Position numbers and translations under genes: made by a program
Assembly (NCBI GenBank): GCA_937950385.1
Contig: CALFEA010000158.1
Coordinates: 1 to 13,207 of the forward strand
Length of the DNA stretch: 13,207 nt
Direction of reading: 5' to 3'
Source of the DNA: an uncultured Altererythrobacter sp.
GTDB lineage: Bacteria > Pseudomonadota > Alphaproteobacteria > Sphingomonadales > Sphingomonadaceae
The notes under the pieces: generated by a model
The model's input: the letters and a program-made list of their open reading frames with translations, nothing else
The model's database searches: none
What the model was told of the DNA's origin: nothing
Shown here: positions 1 to 6,627 of the stretch, piece after piece
Numbering within the stretch: position 1 is the stretch's first letter
How the letters are laid out: the number at the start of each line of letters is the position of its first letter

Positions 1-565
1 CTAGGATTGCAGCGTGGGCAATACCGTCTTTGCTGGAGCGAGCCGGGATCGAGTCCTCCTCTAGCATTTCGGTGATAGTGGCCCTGGCGCGGCCAACTCG
101 GCTTTTGATTGTGCCAACTGCGCATTCGCAAATTTGCGCCGCCTCTTCGTAGGAAAAACCGCCTGCGCCGACCAGTAGCAGTGCCTCGCGCCGTTCGGGG
201 GGCAGGGTCATCAATGCGCGGTGCATATCGGATAAATGTATCGGTTCTTCTTGGCCAGCCGGTGCGGTAAGAATGCGTTCTGCAACGACCTCATCATACT
301 CACCGTGAAATTTATTGCGCCGCATATCCGTTAGATAGGCGTTGCGCAGGATCACAAAAATCCAAGCACGCATTGAGGTTCCTGGCTCAAACCGATCACG
401 CGCCGCCCATGCCTTTAGCATTGCTTCTTGGACGAGATCATCGGCCGCGTCTGGGCGGCCGCAAAGGCCGCGCGCAAAGGCACGCAAATGCGGAATAACC
501 TCGGTCAGTTCGCGCTTGAAATCGGCTTTTTGAGCTGCCGTGCGTTCGACTTGAGTCATCAACAT
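1..565 (-). CDS. ecfG: General stress response ECF sigma factor EcfG (3' end cut by window edge)
   Basis: ECF-family sigma factor that directs RNA polymerase to general stress response promoters. Numbering from the ATG at 559, a sigma-2 region lies at about residues 12-80 (GRPDAADDLVQEAMLKAW, then RAWIFVILRNAYLTDMRR). A sigma-4 region lies at about 113-165 (LPPERREALLLVGAGGFSYEEAA, helix-turn-helix ending TIKSRVGRAR). The LVGAGG-FSYEEAA segment is typical of EcfG. No stop codon is reached at position 1. About 186 codons are present, close to the usual EcfG length, so only a few C-terminal residues are probably missing. The ATG at 565 abuts the nepR stop (TAG-ATG), and a second in-frame ATG lies at 559. 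No good ribosome binding site is visible, so translation is probably coupled to nepR. It is cotranscribed with nepR from the EcfG-type promoter at 843-867, which suggests autoactivation. In the family, NepR holds EcfG inactive until phosphorylated PhyR captures NepR. Confidence 0.95.
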   Translation of the reverse strand, partial: MLMTQVERTAAQKADFKRELTEVIPHLRAFARGLCGRPDAADDLVQEAMLKAWAARDRFEPGTSMRAWIFVILRNAYLTDMRRNKFHGEYDEVVAERILTAPAGQEEPIHLSDMHRALMTLPPERREALLLVGAGGFSYEEAAQICECAVGTIKSRVGRARATITEMLEEDSIPARSSKDGIAHAAIL

Positions 566-757
566 CTAAGTGCTTTTGCTGTCATCATCGAGTTTATCGA
601 GAAGATCATTGAAGCTGTCAGGTAGCGGTTCATCGACCACGGAATCATAAAGCTGACGCAGACCATTGGCCCAATCTGGCTCGCGGGCATCCTGCGGCGA
701 AGGGCGTTTTTTGCCCTTCTTTTTGGAAAGTTTCGAATCTTTGCCTTGCTTGGCCAT
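566..757 (-). CDS. nepR: Anti-sigma factor NepR
   Basis: Small (63-residue) anti-sigma factor of the general stress response. It sequesters EcfG in unstressed cells and is itself captured by phosphorylated PhyR. The N-terminus (1-20) is Lys/Ser-rich and probably disordered. The conserved NepR core follows: helix 1 at about 28-42 (DWANGLRQLYDSVV), the linker DEPLPDSF, and helix 2 at about 47-58 (FNDLLDKLD). The LRQLYD...EPLPDSF...LLDKLD pattern is diagnostic of the family despite the small size. The start is well fixed: an in-frame TAA lies only one codon upstream of the ATG. It is the first gene of a nepR-ecfG operon with no intergenic base before ecfG. The leader from the predicted EcfG promoter is about 80 nt. 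Confidence 0.95.
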   Translation of the reverse strand: MAKQGKDSKLSKKKGKKRPSPQDAREPDWANGLRQLYDSVVDEPLPDSFNDLLDKLDDDSKST

Positions 758-842
758 GCTTTAGGCGACTCTTTCCTCTTTTGGTGTATTACTTAGTACC
801 GCAACTTGGCGGGAACACCTATACTTTGTCCAGTGCATATTG

Positions 843-867
843 AACGACAATAACTCTGAATGGTTCC
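843..867 (-). promoter_or_regulatory. EcfG-type promoter of nepR-ecfG
   Basis: On the minus strand GGAAC (867-863) is followed after exactly 16 bases by CGTT (846-843). This is a perfect match to the alphaproteobacterial EcfG consensus GGAAC-N16/17-CGTT. It points at nepR, whose start is about 86 bases downstream of the CGTT. It implies that EcfG activates its own operon. The match is seen directly; the promoter activity is inferred. Confidence 0.85.
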
Positions 868-892
868 CAATTTTTGTTCTAGTTAGGATTTG

Positions 893-2533
893 ATGACTCA
901 AAATAGCCAAAAAGAAAGCCAATTTGGCGGAGCGAATGGGGGTCTTACAAACTTCTTGCTCGCGCTGCCTCGCTTGTCAGCAATTGGAGTTTTTGTTTTC
1001 ATCGTCCTCATAACCGTCATTGGGGCCATCGCGATTGATCGCAATGAAACGGCGAAACATGAGGCGTTGATGCGCGATGTTTCCAATGCTCTTGTTGCCG
1101 ATTTGGAGCGACGGGTTAGCAACCATTTGGCTTTTTTGGGCGCTGGTGCAGCGCTATTCTCTGTAGTCGACGAAGTGGATGAAGCTGTCTTTTCTAGCTT
1201 TGTCAGTTCTCTGCCACGCGCGCAGGATCCTGTCGGTTCACAAGGTGTCGGCTGGGCCAGGGTGGTTGGCCAAGAAACATCTTCGGCGATGAAAGTCCCC
1301 GTTACTTTTCTAGAGCCGCCGGGCGAGGGCAATCAGCGCAGTCTGGGTTTCGACCTGTATTCAGAACCCGCAAGGCGTGAGGCAATCACTATTGCTGCAG
1401 AAACCGGTAAGCCCAGCACTTCGGGTAAATTGCAGCTAGTCAACCGGCCCAAAGATAAGGGTTCGGGCTTTCTTATTCTGGTGCCGGTTTATAATTTGCC
1501 AGCGGATCAAGTGACAAGGCTTGATAAGAGGGCGCGCTCTTTGAAGGGGTTTGTGTTTACCCCATTCAACGCGCCTCAGGCTTTGGATGAGGCCCTAGAG
1601 AGTACCGCATATAAAGATCTGAGCGTACGCTTGTATTATGGCGATGCCCGGCCAGAAAACCTTTTGGCGTTTCATGAAGGTGATCAAGAGGCGGGCAACA
1701 GTATTCTTGAGAGAGTACTTGTTGCCAATAAAAAGATGACGATCTCGGTCGCTTCAGCTCCTCGTCCAGTTATCTCAATTTTGGCGCTCGAGACTTTGCT
1801 GCTTGGCCTAGCCGTTGCAACCTTGCTCGCATCGCTGATCCATTTCGTGACAGAGCGCGCAATCCTAAATGAAGCGTCGCGTGAGCAGATGGAGCAGCAA
1901 AACTCGATCCGTTCATCATTGACTAGGGAGCTCAATCACCGGGCAAAGAATACGCTCGCCAATGTATTGTCGATCATTTCATTAACGCGGCGCCGCAGCA
2001 CGGATTTGGATCAATTTGCGGATGCGCTGGATGGACGAGTGCGGGCCTTATCAGCGACCCATGATCTGCTCACCCGGTCAGAATGGAGCACGACGCCGCT
2101 CCGCGATATTTTGGAAACGGAATTGTCTTCCTTGATCGAGGCGCGCGAGGGAGCAGTGCGCTTGTCTGGTCCTGATACTTTGCTGGCTCCCAATGATGCA
2201 CTGTCGCTTGGATTGGCGGTGCATGAATTGGCAACCAATGCTGCGCGTTTCGGCGCGCTTAGCGTGCCAGAGGGGCAATTGAGCGTTAGCTGGCATCTGG
2301 ATGGCGATGGGATCGCGATTGTGGAATGGCGGGAGCTAGGCGGGCCCCCTGTGCCGCAAGAGCGGACTGAAGGTTTTGGGACGAATTTGATCGAGAAAAT
2401 TGTGGCTCACGAATTCAAAAGCCCGGTCGACCTACAATTTTTGCCAGAGGGTGTTGTGTGTGTTTTGCATGTTCCAGTGCGCGAGCGGGTAGATTTTGCG
2501 ATCCGGCAAAAACCGTCGATCAGCCGGCTCTAA
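893..2533 (+). CDS. Membrane-bound CHASE-domain HWE sensor histidine kinase, probable PhyR-pathway kinase
   Basis: A 546-residue sensor kinase. Transmembrane helix 1 is at about 29-49. A periplasmic CHASE domain spans about 70-285 (GFDLYSEPARREAI at 152-165, then SGKLQLVNR and GFLILVPVYN, the CHASE signature). Transmembrane helix 2 is at about 292-318. The cytoplasmic HWE kinase core has its phosphoacceptor His349 in RELNHRAKNTLA, the N-box HELATNAARFGAL with Asn449, the W-x-E motif at 479-481 (WRELGGPPV), and the glycine box GFGTNLIEKIV at 494-504. Kinases of the HWE/HisKA_2 class are the known regulators of PhyR, and this gene lies between nepR-ecfG and phyR, so PhyR is its likely partner. 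Whether it acts mainly as kinase or phosphatase cannot be read from sequence; Sphingomonas PhyP and Erythrobacter GsrK/GsrP are precedents of both signs. The ATG at 893 is preferred over the TTG at 890 because a TAGGA-like ribosome site lies about 5 bases upstream. Confidence 0.9.
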   Translation: MTQNSQKESQFGGANGGLTNFLLALPRLSAIGVFVFIVLITVIGAIAIDRNETAKHEALMRDVSNALVADLERRVSNHLAFLGAGAALFSVVDEVDEAVFSSFVSSLPRAQDPVGSQGVGWARVVGQETSSAMKVPVTFLEPPGEGNQRSLGFDLYSEPARREAITIAAETGKPSTSGKLQLVNRPKDKGSGFLILVPVYNLPADQVTRLDKRARSLKGFVFTPFNAPQALDEALESTAYKDLSVRLYYGDARPENLLAFHEGDQEAGNSILERVLVANKKMTISVASAPRPVISILALETLLLGLAVATLLASLIHFVTERAILNEASREQMEQQNSIRSSLTRELNHRAKNTLANVLSIISLTRRRSTDLDQFADALDGRVRALSATHDLLTRSEWSTTPLRDILETELSSLIEAREGAVRLSGPDTLLAPNDALSLGLAVHELATNAARFGALSVPEGQLSVSWHLDGDGIAIVEWRELGGPPVPQERTEGFGTNLIEKIVAHEFKSPVDLQFLPEGVVCVLHVPVRERVDFAIRQKPSISRL

Positions 2534-2546
2534 GGGCGCTGGATTG

Positions 2547-3353
2547 CTAACTGATGGGGCTGCTTGATTTGAAGAACAAAGCTTGGCTAATGGCGGCGCG
2601 GACTGTTTTTTCTTGGAACGGCTTGGTCACCAAATAGGTTGGCTCAGGCCGGTCGCCTGTCAACAATCGCTCAGGATAGGCGGTGATGAATATCACCGGC
2701 ACAGAACCGATGGCGAGAATGTCATCAACCGCATCAAGGCCTGATGATCCATCGGCCAATTGAATATCCGCTAGCACCAGTCCTGGCGAGGCACTGGCGA
2801 CGATGTCTTGTGCCTGTGTCCGAGTTGCTGCTGTGCCGCAAATAGTGTGTCCTAGCCCATCAACAAGTTCCTCCAATTGCATGGAGATCAGCGGCTCGTC
2901 TTCAATTATTAGAACATTTGTCGCGGATTCATGATCAATCTCGCCGATGGCATCCTGCACCAGATCGCCGATTTCATCGATAGGCAGACCTAGGATTTCG
3001 GATGCTTGATCAGTGCTAAACTCCTCTAGAGTTGTCAGTAATAATGCCTGCCTGTTCAGCGGCGTTATCGCGCTAAGCCGCCCTCGCGCCGCCGTTTCGT
3101 GGGCCGATCCATGCGTTTCGCTGTCTGAGCTGGTTGCGCCTGTGTCCTTGTGGGTTGTTGACCAGACAATTGTGAATGCTCGGTAGAGGCCAGCACGGCC
3201 TTCTTCTAGCATGTGTTTAACCGATGGATTATCCAAGGAAGCCTGTAATGTTGCGCGAACAAAATTGTCGCCGCTTTTCTGTGATCCGGTGAGCGCGCGC
3301 GCATAGCGCCGCAAATATGGCAAATTCGCTGCAACACGATTACTTAACGACAT
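2547..3353 (-). CDS. phyR: Response regulator / anti-anti-sigma factor PhyR
   Basis: Master switch of the general stress response. Its N-terminal half mimics an ECF sigma factor and its C-terminal half is a receiver; on phosphorylation it binds NepR and frees EcfG. The sigma-like part covers about 1-140: the sigma-2-like region begins LPYLRRYARALTGSQKSGD at 11-29, and the sigma-4-like region is about 97-140 (LNRQALLLTTLEEFSTDQASEILGL). The receiver is at about 145-265, with acidic residues E151-D152-E153, phosphoacceptor Asp196 (LADIQLAD), Thr224 (FITAYPERLLTG) and Lys244 (KPF). The 268-residue length is normal for the family. A GTGAGG ribosome site lies 7 bases before the ATG. The gene converges on the kinase with only 13 bases between stop codons. 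No canonical EcfG promoter is visible upstream, unlike nepR. Confidence 0.97.
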   Translation of the reverse strand: MSLSNRVAANLPYLRRYARALTGSQKSGDNFVRATLQASLDNPSVKHMLEEGRAGLYRAFTIVWSTTHKDTGATSSDSETHGSAHETAARGRLSAITPLNRQALLLTTLEEFSTDQASEILGLPIDEIGDLVQDAIGEIDHESATNVLIIEDEPLISMQLEELVDGLGHTICGTAATRTQAQDIVASASPGLVLADIQLADGSSGLDAVDDILAIGSVPVIFITAYPERLLTGDRPEPTYLVTKPFQEKTVRAAISQALFFKSSSPIS

Positions 3354-3560
3354 CTGACGACCTCACCCCAAAATTATGAACAAATTCGTCTTTTCAAATT
3401 AACTAACTTGAATCCAATCAATAAAAATTTGAATTTCAAAAGAATTATTTCATTAGTCTTAAAATTTGTTTCAGTGAACAAAATAATGGAATTAGGAAAG
3501 CAATGAAATCAGTGTCCTGTGAAAATTTTGCAAGTAAGTGGCTTTTTTGTCAGATTTTTG
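3354..3560. other. AT-rich intergenic region upstream of phyR
   Basis: About 207 bases between the phyR start and the sRNA promoter with no credible ORF. It is markedly AT-rich compared with its surroundings. It must hold the phyR promoter on the minus strand. The best sigma-70-like candidate is TTGAAA (3397-3392) and TAATTT (3376-3371), but the 15-base spacer is short, so this is weak. There is no GTTCC (minus-strand GGAAC) in this stretch. Confidence 0.5.
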
Positions 3561-3585
3561 GGAACCGATTGCGCCTTGATGCATT
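3561..3585 (+). promoter_or_regulatory. EcfG-like promoter of the candidate sRNA
   Basis: GGAAC (3561-3565) is followed after exactly 16 bases by CATT (3582-3585). This matches the EcfG consensus GGAAC-N16/17-CGTT at all but one position. The spacing is identical to that of the nepR promoter in this window. Transcription would start near 3591, right at the base of a stable hairpin and about 55 bases before an intrinsic terminator. Confidence 0.65.
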
Positions 3586-3590
3586 CTTTT

Positions 3591-3678
3591 AATGTCACCG
3601 CCGAGACCCCCCTCCCGTCCAAGCGGTTGGTGACATGTTTTTAAGGCCCTTGCTCTGACGAGCAGGGGCCTTTTTTCT
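3591..3678 (+). ncRNA. Candidate general-stress small RNA, GsrN-like
   Basis: A noncoding transcript of about 88 nt is defined by an EcfG-like promoter just upstream and an intrinsic terminator at its end. Hairpin 1 (3592-3636) has eight Watson-Crick pairs (ATGTCACC with GGTGACAT), a G-U pair, one bulged U, and three more pairs. It exposes a loop of about 20 nt (3604-3623) containing CCCCCCTCCC, complementary to purine-rich Shine-Dalgarno sequences. A U-rich linker (3637-3642) follows, then hairpin 2, the terminator. In Caulobacter crescentus the sRNA GsrN is transcribed by the GSR sigma factor and pairs with mRNA such as the katG leader through a C-rich loop. The layout here is the same, and the position beside phyR fits. 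Homology to GsrN is inferred from architecture and regulation; I cannot align them. The RNA converges on the GNAT-like gene at 3711. Confidence 0.65.
3645..3676 (+). terminator. Intrinsic terminator of the candidate sRNA
   Basis: An 11-base-pair stem pairs 3645-3655 with 3660-3670 (one G-U pair) around a TGAC loop, followed by TTTTTT (3671-3676). The T-run is present only in the plus direction; on the minus strand the stem is followed by TTAAAAAC. It therefore terminates plus-strand transcription, and the only plus-strand transcription unit available upstream is the candidate sRNA. Confidence 0.85.
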
Positions 3679-3710
3679 GTTCTAGGTGACAAAGATGACT
3701 GGATTTGCGC

Positions 3711-4868
3711 CTAAAGCGCTTTTTCAAAAATCACATATTCGCGGTTGCATGTGCTTTCGATCGTATCAGCAATAGCAACCATTCCCTTATTATCATCAAG
3801 GATCCAGCCAAGCTCTCCGCGTGCAGAGTCAAATTCGGCAACCGATGCTTCGCGAATGTCGCTGATCATCATAAAGGCAAGCTGGCTAGCGAGCCGCGAA
3901 TTGTGCAGCTCTTTCTTCACGCCCATCAATGGCACTCGCATGCCCGATTGGCTTGGTTTGCGTAGCCAGCGCAGCAAATGGAACCAGCCAAAGGGAAACA
4001 GCTTGCCATCTATTTTCTGTAGGACGTGATTAATGTCTGGGAAGGTCAGCATGAAGGCAACCGGTTCACCGTCCAGTTCTGCAATCATATTGAGCGGCTC
4101 AAAAATGATCGGTTTCAGTTTCTTGCCTGTATAGGCAATCTCTTCGGGGGTCAGCGGGACAAAGCCCCAATTGTCGGACCAAGCGTCGTTGAGGATCGCC
4201 AGAACCGAAGCTGCCTCCTCATCCCAACGCGATTTGTCGACACGCCGCACGGTCACACGCTCATTGTTTTGGCCTGATTTGACAATCCGTTGCACCAGCT
4301 TGGGGAAGGGTCTGTCGATTGGGACATCATAGGTGAAAAGCGTTTTGGCAATGTTATATCCCGCGCCCTCTATCCAACCGCGATAGGCTGCGGGGTGATG
4401 GCCCATCATGATCATCGGCGCATGATCCTGCCCGCGCACGAGCAGCCCGGGTTCCTCCCATATAGACATCGATATCGGCCCTAAAGCGCGTGTCATGTCT
4501 TGCTCGCGCAACCAATTTTCAGCCGCTGTTAGCAGGGCCTTGCCGATACTTTCATTCTCAGCATCGAAATAGCCGAAATTGCCTGTTCCAGGTCCAAAGC
4601 CTTGTTCAGGCGGCATAGTTAGCGCCAGCTCGTCAATATGCGCAGATATGCGCCCGACGGTTTTGCCTCCGCTTTTTGCAAGGAATAGCTGCGCACGCGC
4701 ATGGCCGAAAAACGGATTTTTATCCGGGTCAATCAATTCCATCTGTTCGCTGCGCAATTGAGGTACACTATTGGGCAGGCGTGCGGCAAAATCGCGGCCG
4801 CATTCAACAAAGGCGGAGCGGCCCCGCTTGCCAGATACCGATTCAATCACCACTTCAGCGCTAGACAC
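3711..4868 (-). CDS. GNAT-like protein of unknown function (YghO-type family)
   Basis: A cytoplasmic protein of about 385 residues in a widespread but uncharacterised GNAT-related family that includes E. coli YghO. Family hallmarks, numbered from the upstream ATG: VPQLRSEQMELIDPDKNPFF at 37-56, QLFLA...VGRISAHID at 62-81, GNFGYFDAENES at 98-109, then GPISMSIWEEPGLLV at 132-146 and MIMMGHHPAAYRGWIE at 154-169. No signal peptide or membrane helix is evident. The substrate is unknown. Start choice: an ATG at 4874 sits directly against GGAGG (4879-4875), leaving no spacer, whereas the in-frame GTG at 4868 is 6 bases from that GGAGG. GTG is therefore the more likely start; the two differ by two residues. 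It is monocistronic as seen, divergent from the desaturase and convergent with the sRNA. Confidence 0.8.
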   Translation of the reverse strand: MSSAEVVIESVSGKRGRSAFVECGRDFAARLPNSVPQLRSEQMELIDPDKNPFFGHARAQLFLAKSGGKTVGRISAHIDELALTMPPEQGFGPGTGNFGYFDAENESIGKALLTAAENWLREQDMTRALGPISMSIWEEPGLLVRGQDHAPMIMMGHHPAAYRGWIEGAGYNIAKTLFTYDVPIDRPFPKLVQRIVKSGQNNERVTVRRVDKSRWDEEAASVLAILNDAWSDNWGFVPLTPEEIAYTGKKLKPIIFEPLNMIAELDGEPVAFMLTFPDINHVLQKIDGKLFPFGWFHLLRWLRKPSQSGMRVPLMGVKKELHNSRLASQLAFMMISDIREASVAEFDSARGELGWILDDNKGMVAIADTIESTCNREYVIFEKAL

Positions 4869-4911
4869 TTGCATCCTCCGGTTTAGCGAAAGCGTATCTG
4901 TGGCGACGGAT

Positions 4912-4981
4912 AAAGGCCCAAGTCAAGCGAGTGCGGCGATCACAGTGATGAGAACTCATTATTTGCTCCTATTGGGCCTTT
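4912..4981. repeat. Inverted repeat in the divergent intergenic region
   Basis: A perfect 10-base inverted repeat, AAAGGCCCAA at 4912-4921 and TTGGGCCTTT at 4972-4981, with 50 bases between the arms. It lies between the divergent GNAT-like and desaturase genes. It could be a two-site operator or could fold in RNA, and its right arm ends 19 bases before the desaturase start. No known regulator is recognised. Confidence 0.45.
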
Positions 4982-5000
4982 TGCGGTAAAGCTGAAAATT

Positions 5001-6104
5001 ATGTCCGGTACTATTGATCCAACTCTGCCTTCTGCGCCTGCTAGCTTGCGGGAAGGCGGACCTGCGCACCGCGCGCAATTTATGGATACCGATGACAAGG
5101 CGATGCTGCGCGCCGTGCGCGAGCTGACCCGTGATTTGGGCTCTGCAAGGGGGCGCTATTATTGGCCCGACATGCTGGTGTCAGCGGGGCTTGGTTATGC
5201 CGGAATAGCAAGCGCGGTTTTGGCTGACAGCCTGCCCTTGGCGCTGCTGAGCGGCCTGATTGCATCGCTAGCGCTGTACCGCGCGCTAATGTTTAATCAT
5301 GAGCTTACCCATCTGCACCGCGACGCGGTTCCTGGCTTCCGCCTTGTGTGGAACGCGCTGGTGGGTATTCCGCTTTTGACGCCCAGCTTTATGTATGAAG
5401 GCGTCCACACGCTGCACCATAAACGCACGCAATATGGCACGATTGAAGACCCTGAATATTTGCCGCTTGCGCTGATGAAACCGTGGAGCTTGCCGCTGTT
5501 TGTGATCGCGGCATTGCTGGCGCCGGTCGCGCTGATCCTGCGCTTTGCCGTGTTGGTGCCATTGAGCGCGATTATCCCGCCCCTGCGCACGCTATTGTGG
5601 CAGCGTGCATCCTCACTGGCGATCAATCCTGATTTCCGCCGCAAACCTGCAACGGGCTCTGTGCGGACATTGATGCTTTGGCAGGAAAGTGCAGGCTTCC
5701 TTTGGGCATGGGCTGTGCTGGCCTCGACCCAGATGATTGGCTGGCGTCCATTGCTGATCGCGCTGGCGATTGTGTCGGTGACAGCATTGCTCAATCAATT
5801 GCGCACTTTGGTGGCGCATTTGTGGGAGAATGAAGGCGATCCCATGACGGTGACCGCGCAATTCCTCGACAGCGTCAATGTCCCGCCGCCAGGGATAGTA
5901 GCAGAGGTTTGGGCGCCTGTTGGCTTGCGCTATCATGCGCTGCACCATCTTATGCCATCCATGCCTTACCATGATTTGCCAGAGGCGCACCGGCGACTGC
6001 GAAGCGAGCTAGGGACTGGTTCTACCTATGAAGGGGCGAACCATGCGGGCATGTTTGTATTGGTTGCGCGCATCGCCAAAAGCACGATGATTACGCGAGG
6101 GTAA
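5001..6104 (+). CDS. Membrane fatty acid desaturase family protein
   Basis: An integral-membrane non-haem di-iron desaturase/hydroxylase of the FA_desaturase family, 367 residues. All three histidine boxes are present: HELTHLH at 100-106, HTLHH at 136-140 and HALHH at 312-316, with a further His273 in a membrane-proximal segment (LVAHLWEN). Hydrophobic segments flank the boxes at about 59-96, 165-195 and 230-270, as expected for a four-helix desaturase. The likely substrate is a membrane lipid acyl chain, but carotenoid or sphingolipid-type substrates cannot be excluded. No strong ribosome site precedes the ATG at 5001, and an in-frame ATG at 5082 (MDTDDKAML) is an alternative start. The gene converges on the GNAT gene with four bases between stop codons. 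Confidence 0.88.
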   Translation: MSGTIDPTLPSAPASLREGGPAHRAQFMDTDDKAMLRAVRELTRDLGSARGRYYWPDMLVSAGLGYAGIASAVLADSLPLALLSGLIASLALYRALMFNHELTHLHRDAVPGFRLVWNALVGIPLLTPSFMYEGVHTLHHKRTQYGTIEDPEYLPLALMKPWSLPLFVIAALLAPVALILRFAVLVPLSAIIPPLRTLLWQRASSLAINPDFRRKPATGSVRTLMLWQESAGFLWAWAVLASTQMIGWRPLLIALAIVSVTALLNQLRTLVAHLWENEGDPMTVTAQFLDSVNVPPPGIVAEVWAPVGLRYHALHHLMPSMPYHDLPEAHRRLRSELGTGSTYEGANHAGMFVLVARIAKSTMITRG

Positions 6105-6111
6105 GCGCTTA
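6102..6111. repeat. Palindrome formed by two convergent stop codons
   Basis: TAAGCGCTTA is a perfect 10-base palindrome whose arms are the desaturase stop (TAA, plus strand) and the GNAT stop (TAA, minus strand), separated only by GCGC. No T-run or longer stem is present, so it is not a convincing terminator. Confidence 0.6.
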
Positions 6112-6627
6112 GCCTAGAAAATGGATCATCGCACAGCGCCGCTCGGCGGGAATGCCCAAACCAACTGCCCCCTTAAGCGACTCCGCTAAATGCGGACGCC
6201 CTTCAAAGTTCTCTACTTCGACGAAACCCTGTCGCGCGTAAAATGGGGCATTCCACGCAATATCGCGAAACGTATTAAGCGTGATCGCTCTGAAACCAGA
6301 ATTGCGCCCATCAATTTTTAGGGCGCCCAGCAGAGTTTTCCCAATTCCTTGCCTCTGGTATTTTCGTGACACGCTCAGCTCATGCAAATGCAGCTCTTTG
6401 CGCACGGGCCCAGCCTCGGCAAAGCCGACGATTTCTTCGCCAACTAGCGCGGTCAGTGAGCGGCCATGCGCGATCGCTTTGATGTGATGCTCGACGCTGG
6501 ATGTAGGCGGGATCGGAATGCCCGCAAGCTCAGGGGCCTGTCGCAGCAGTTCCGCCGCATCATCTTCAACACGAAAGAAGTGCTCTGCATCTTCTCTACG
6601 CGATAGGCGAATCGAGAAGTTGCTCAT
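6109..6627 (-). CDS. GNAT family N-acetyltransferase coupled to lptG
   Basis: A 172-residue single-domain acetyltransferase using acetyl-CoA. Motif A (acetyl-CoA pyrophosphate loop) is SVSRKYQRQGIGKTLL at 85-100, with the Q-R-Q-G-I-G signature at 91-96. The downstream ITLNTF...WNAPFYARQGFVEVE (115-139) matches the beta-5/alpha-4 part of GNAT folds that ends in the Tyr/Phe-rich acceptor region. The start is set at 6627, where ATG overlaps the lptG stop as ATGA, a sign of translational coupling; an ORF extending to 6687 would run into lptG and is less likely. The substrate cannot be told from the sequence. Its position behind lptF-lptG may reflect only cotranscription rather than a role in lipopolysaccharide (LPS) export. 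Confidence 0.85.
   Translation of the reverse strand: MSNFSIRLSRREDAEHFFRVEDDAAELLRQAPELAGIPIPPTSSVEHHIKAIAHGRSLTALVGEEIVGFAEAGPVRKELHLHELSVSRKYQRQGIGKTLLGALKIDGRNSGFRAITLNTFRDIAWNAPFYARQGFVEVENFEGRPHLAESLKGAVGLGIPAERRCAMIHFLG

Noticed and set aside
812..836. GGAAC on the plus strand upstream of the histidine kinase, as a possible EcfG promoter
   Set aside because: No CGTT or close variant occurs 16-17 bases downstream (the sequence there is GTGC/TGCA), so the -35 match stands alone.
898..1332. Minus-strand ORF of 144 codons opposite the kinase
   Set aside because: Shadow frame: Ser/Ala/Thr-rich with no domain, fully overlapped by the well-supported CHASE-HWE kinase.
3492..3692. Minus-strand ORF of 66 codons over the sRNA region
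   Set aside because: It runs antisense through the sRNA hairpins and terminator, has no family resemblance, and its composition is explained by those structures.
5297..5990. Overlapping minus-strand ORFs opposite the desaturase
   Set aside because: Shadow frames; the plus-strand frame carries all three histidine boxes.
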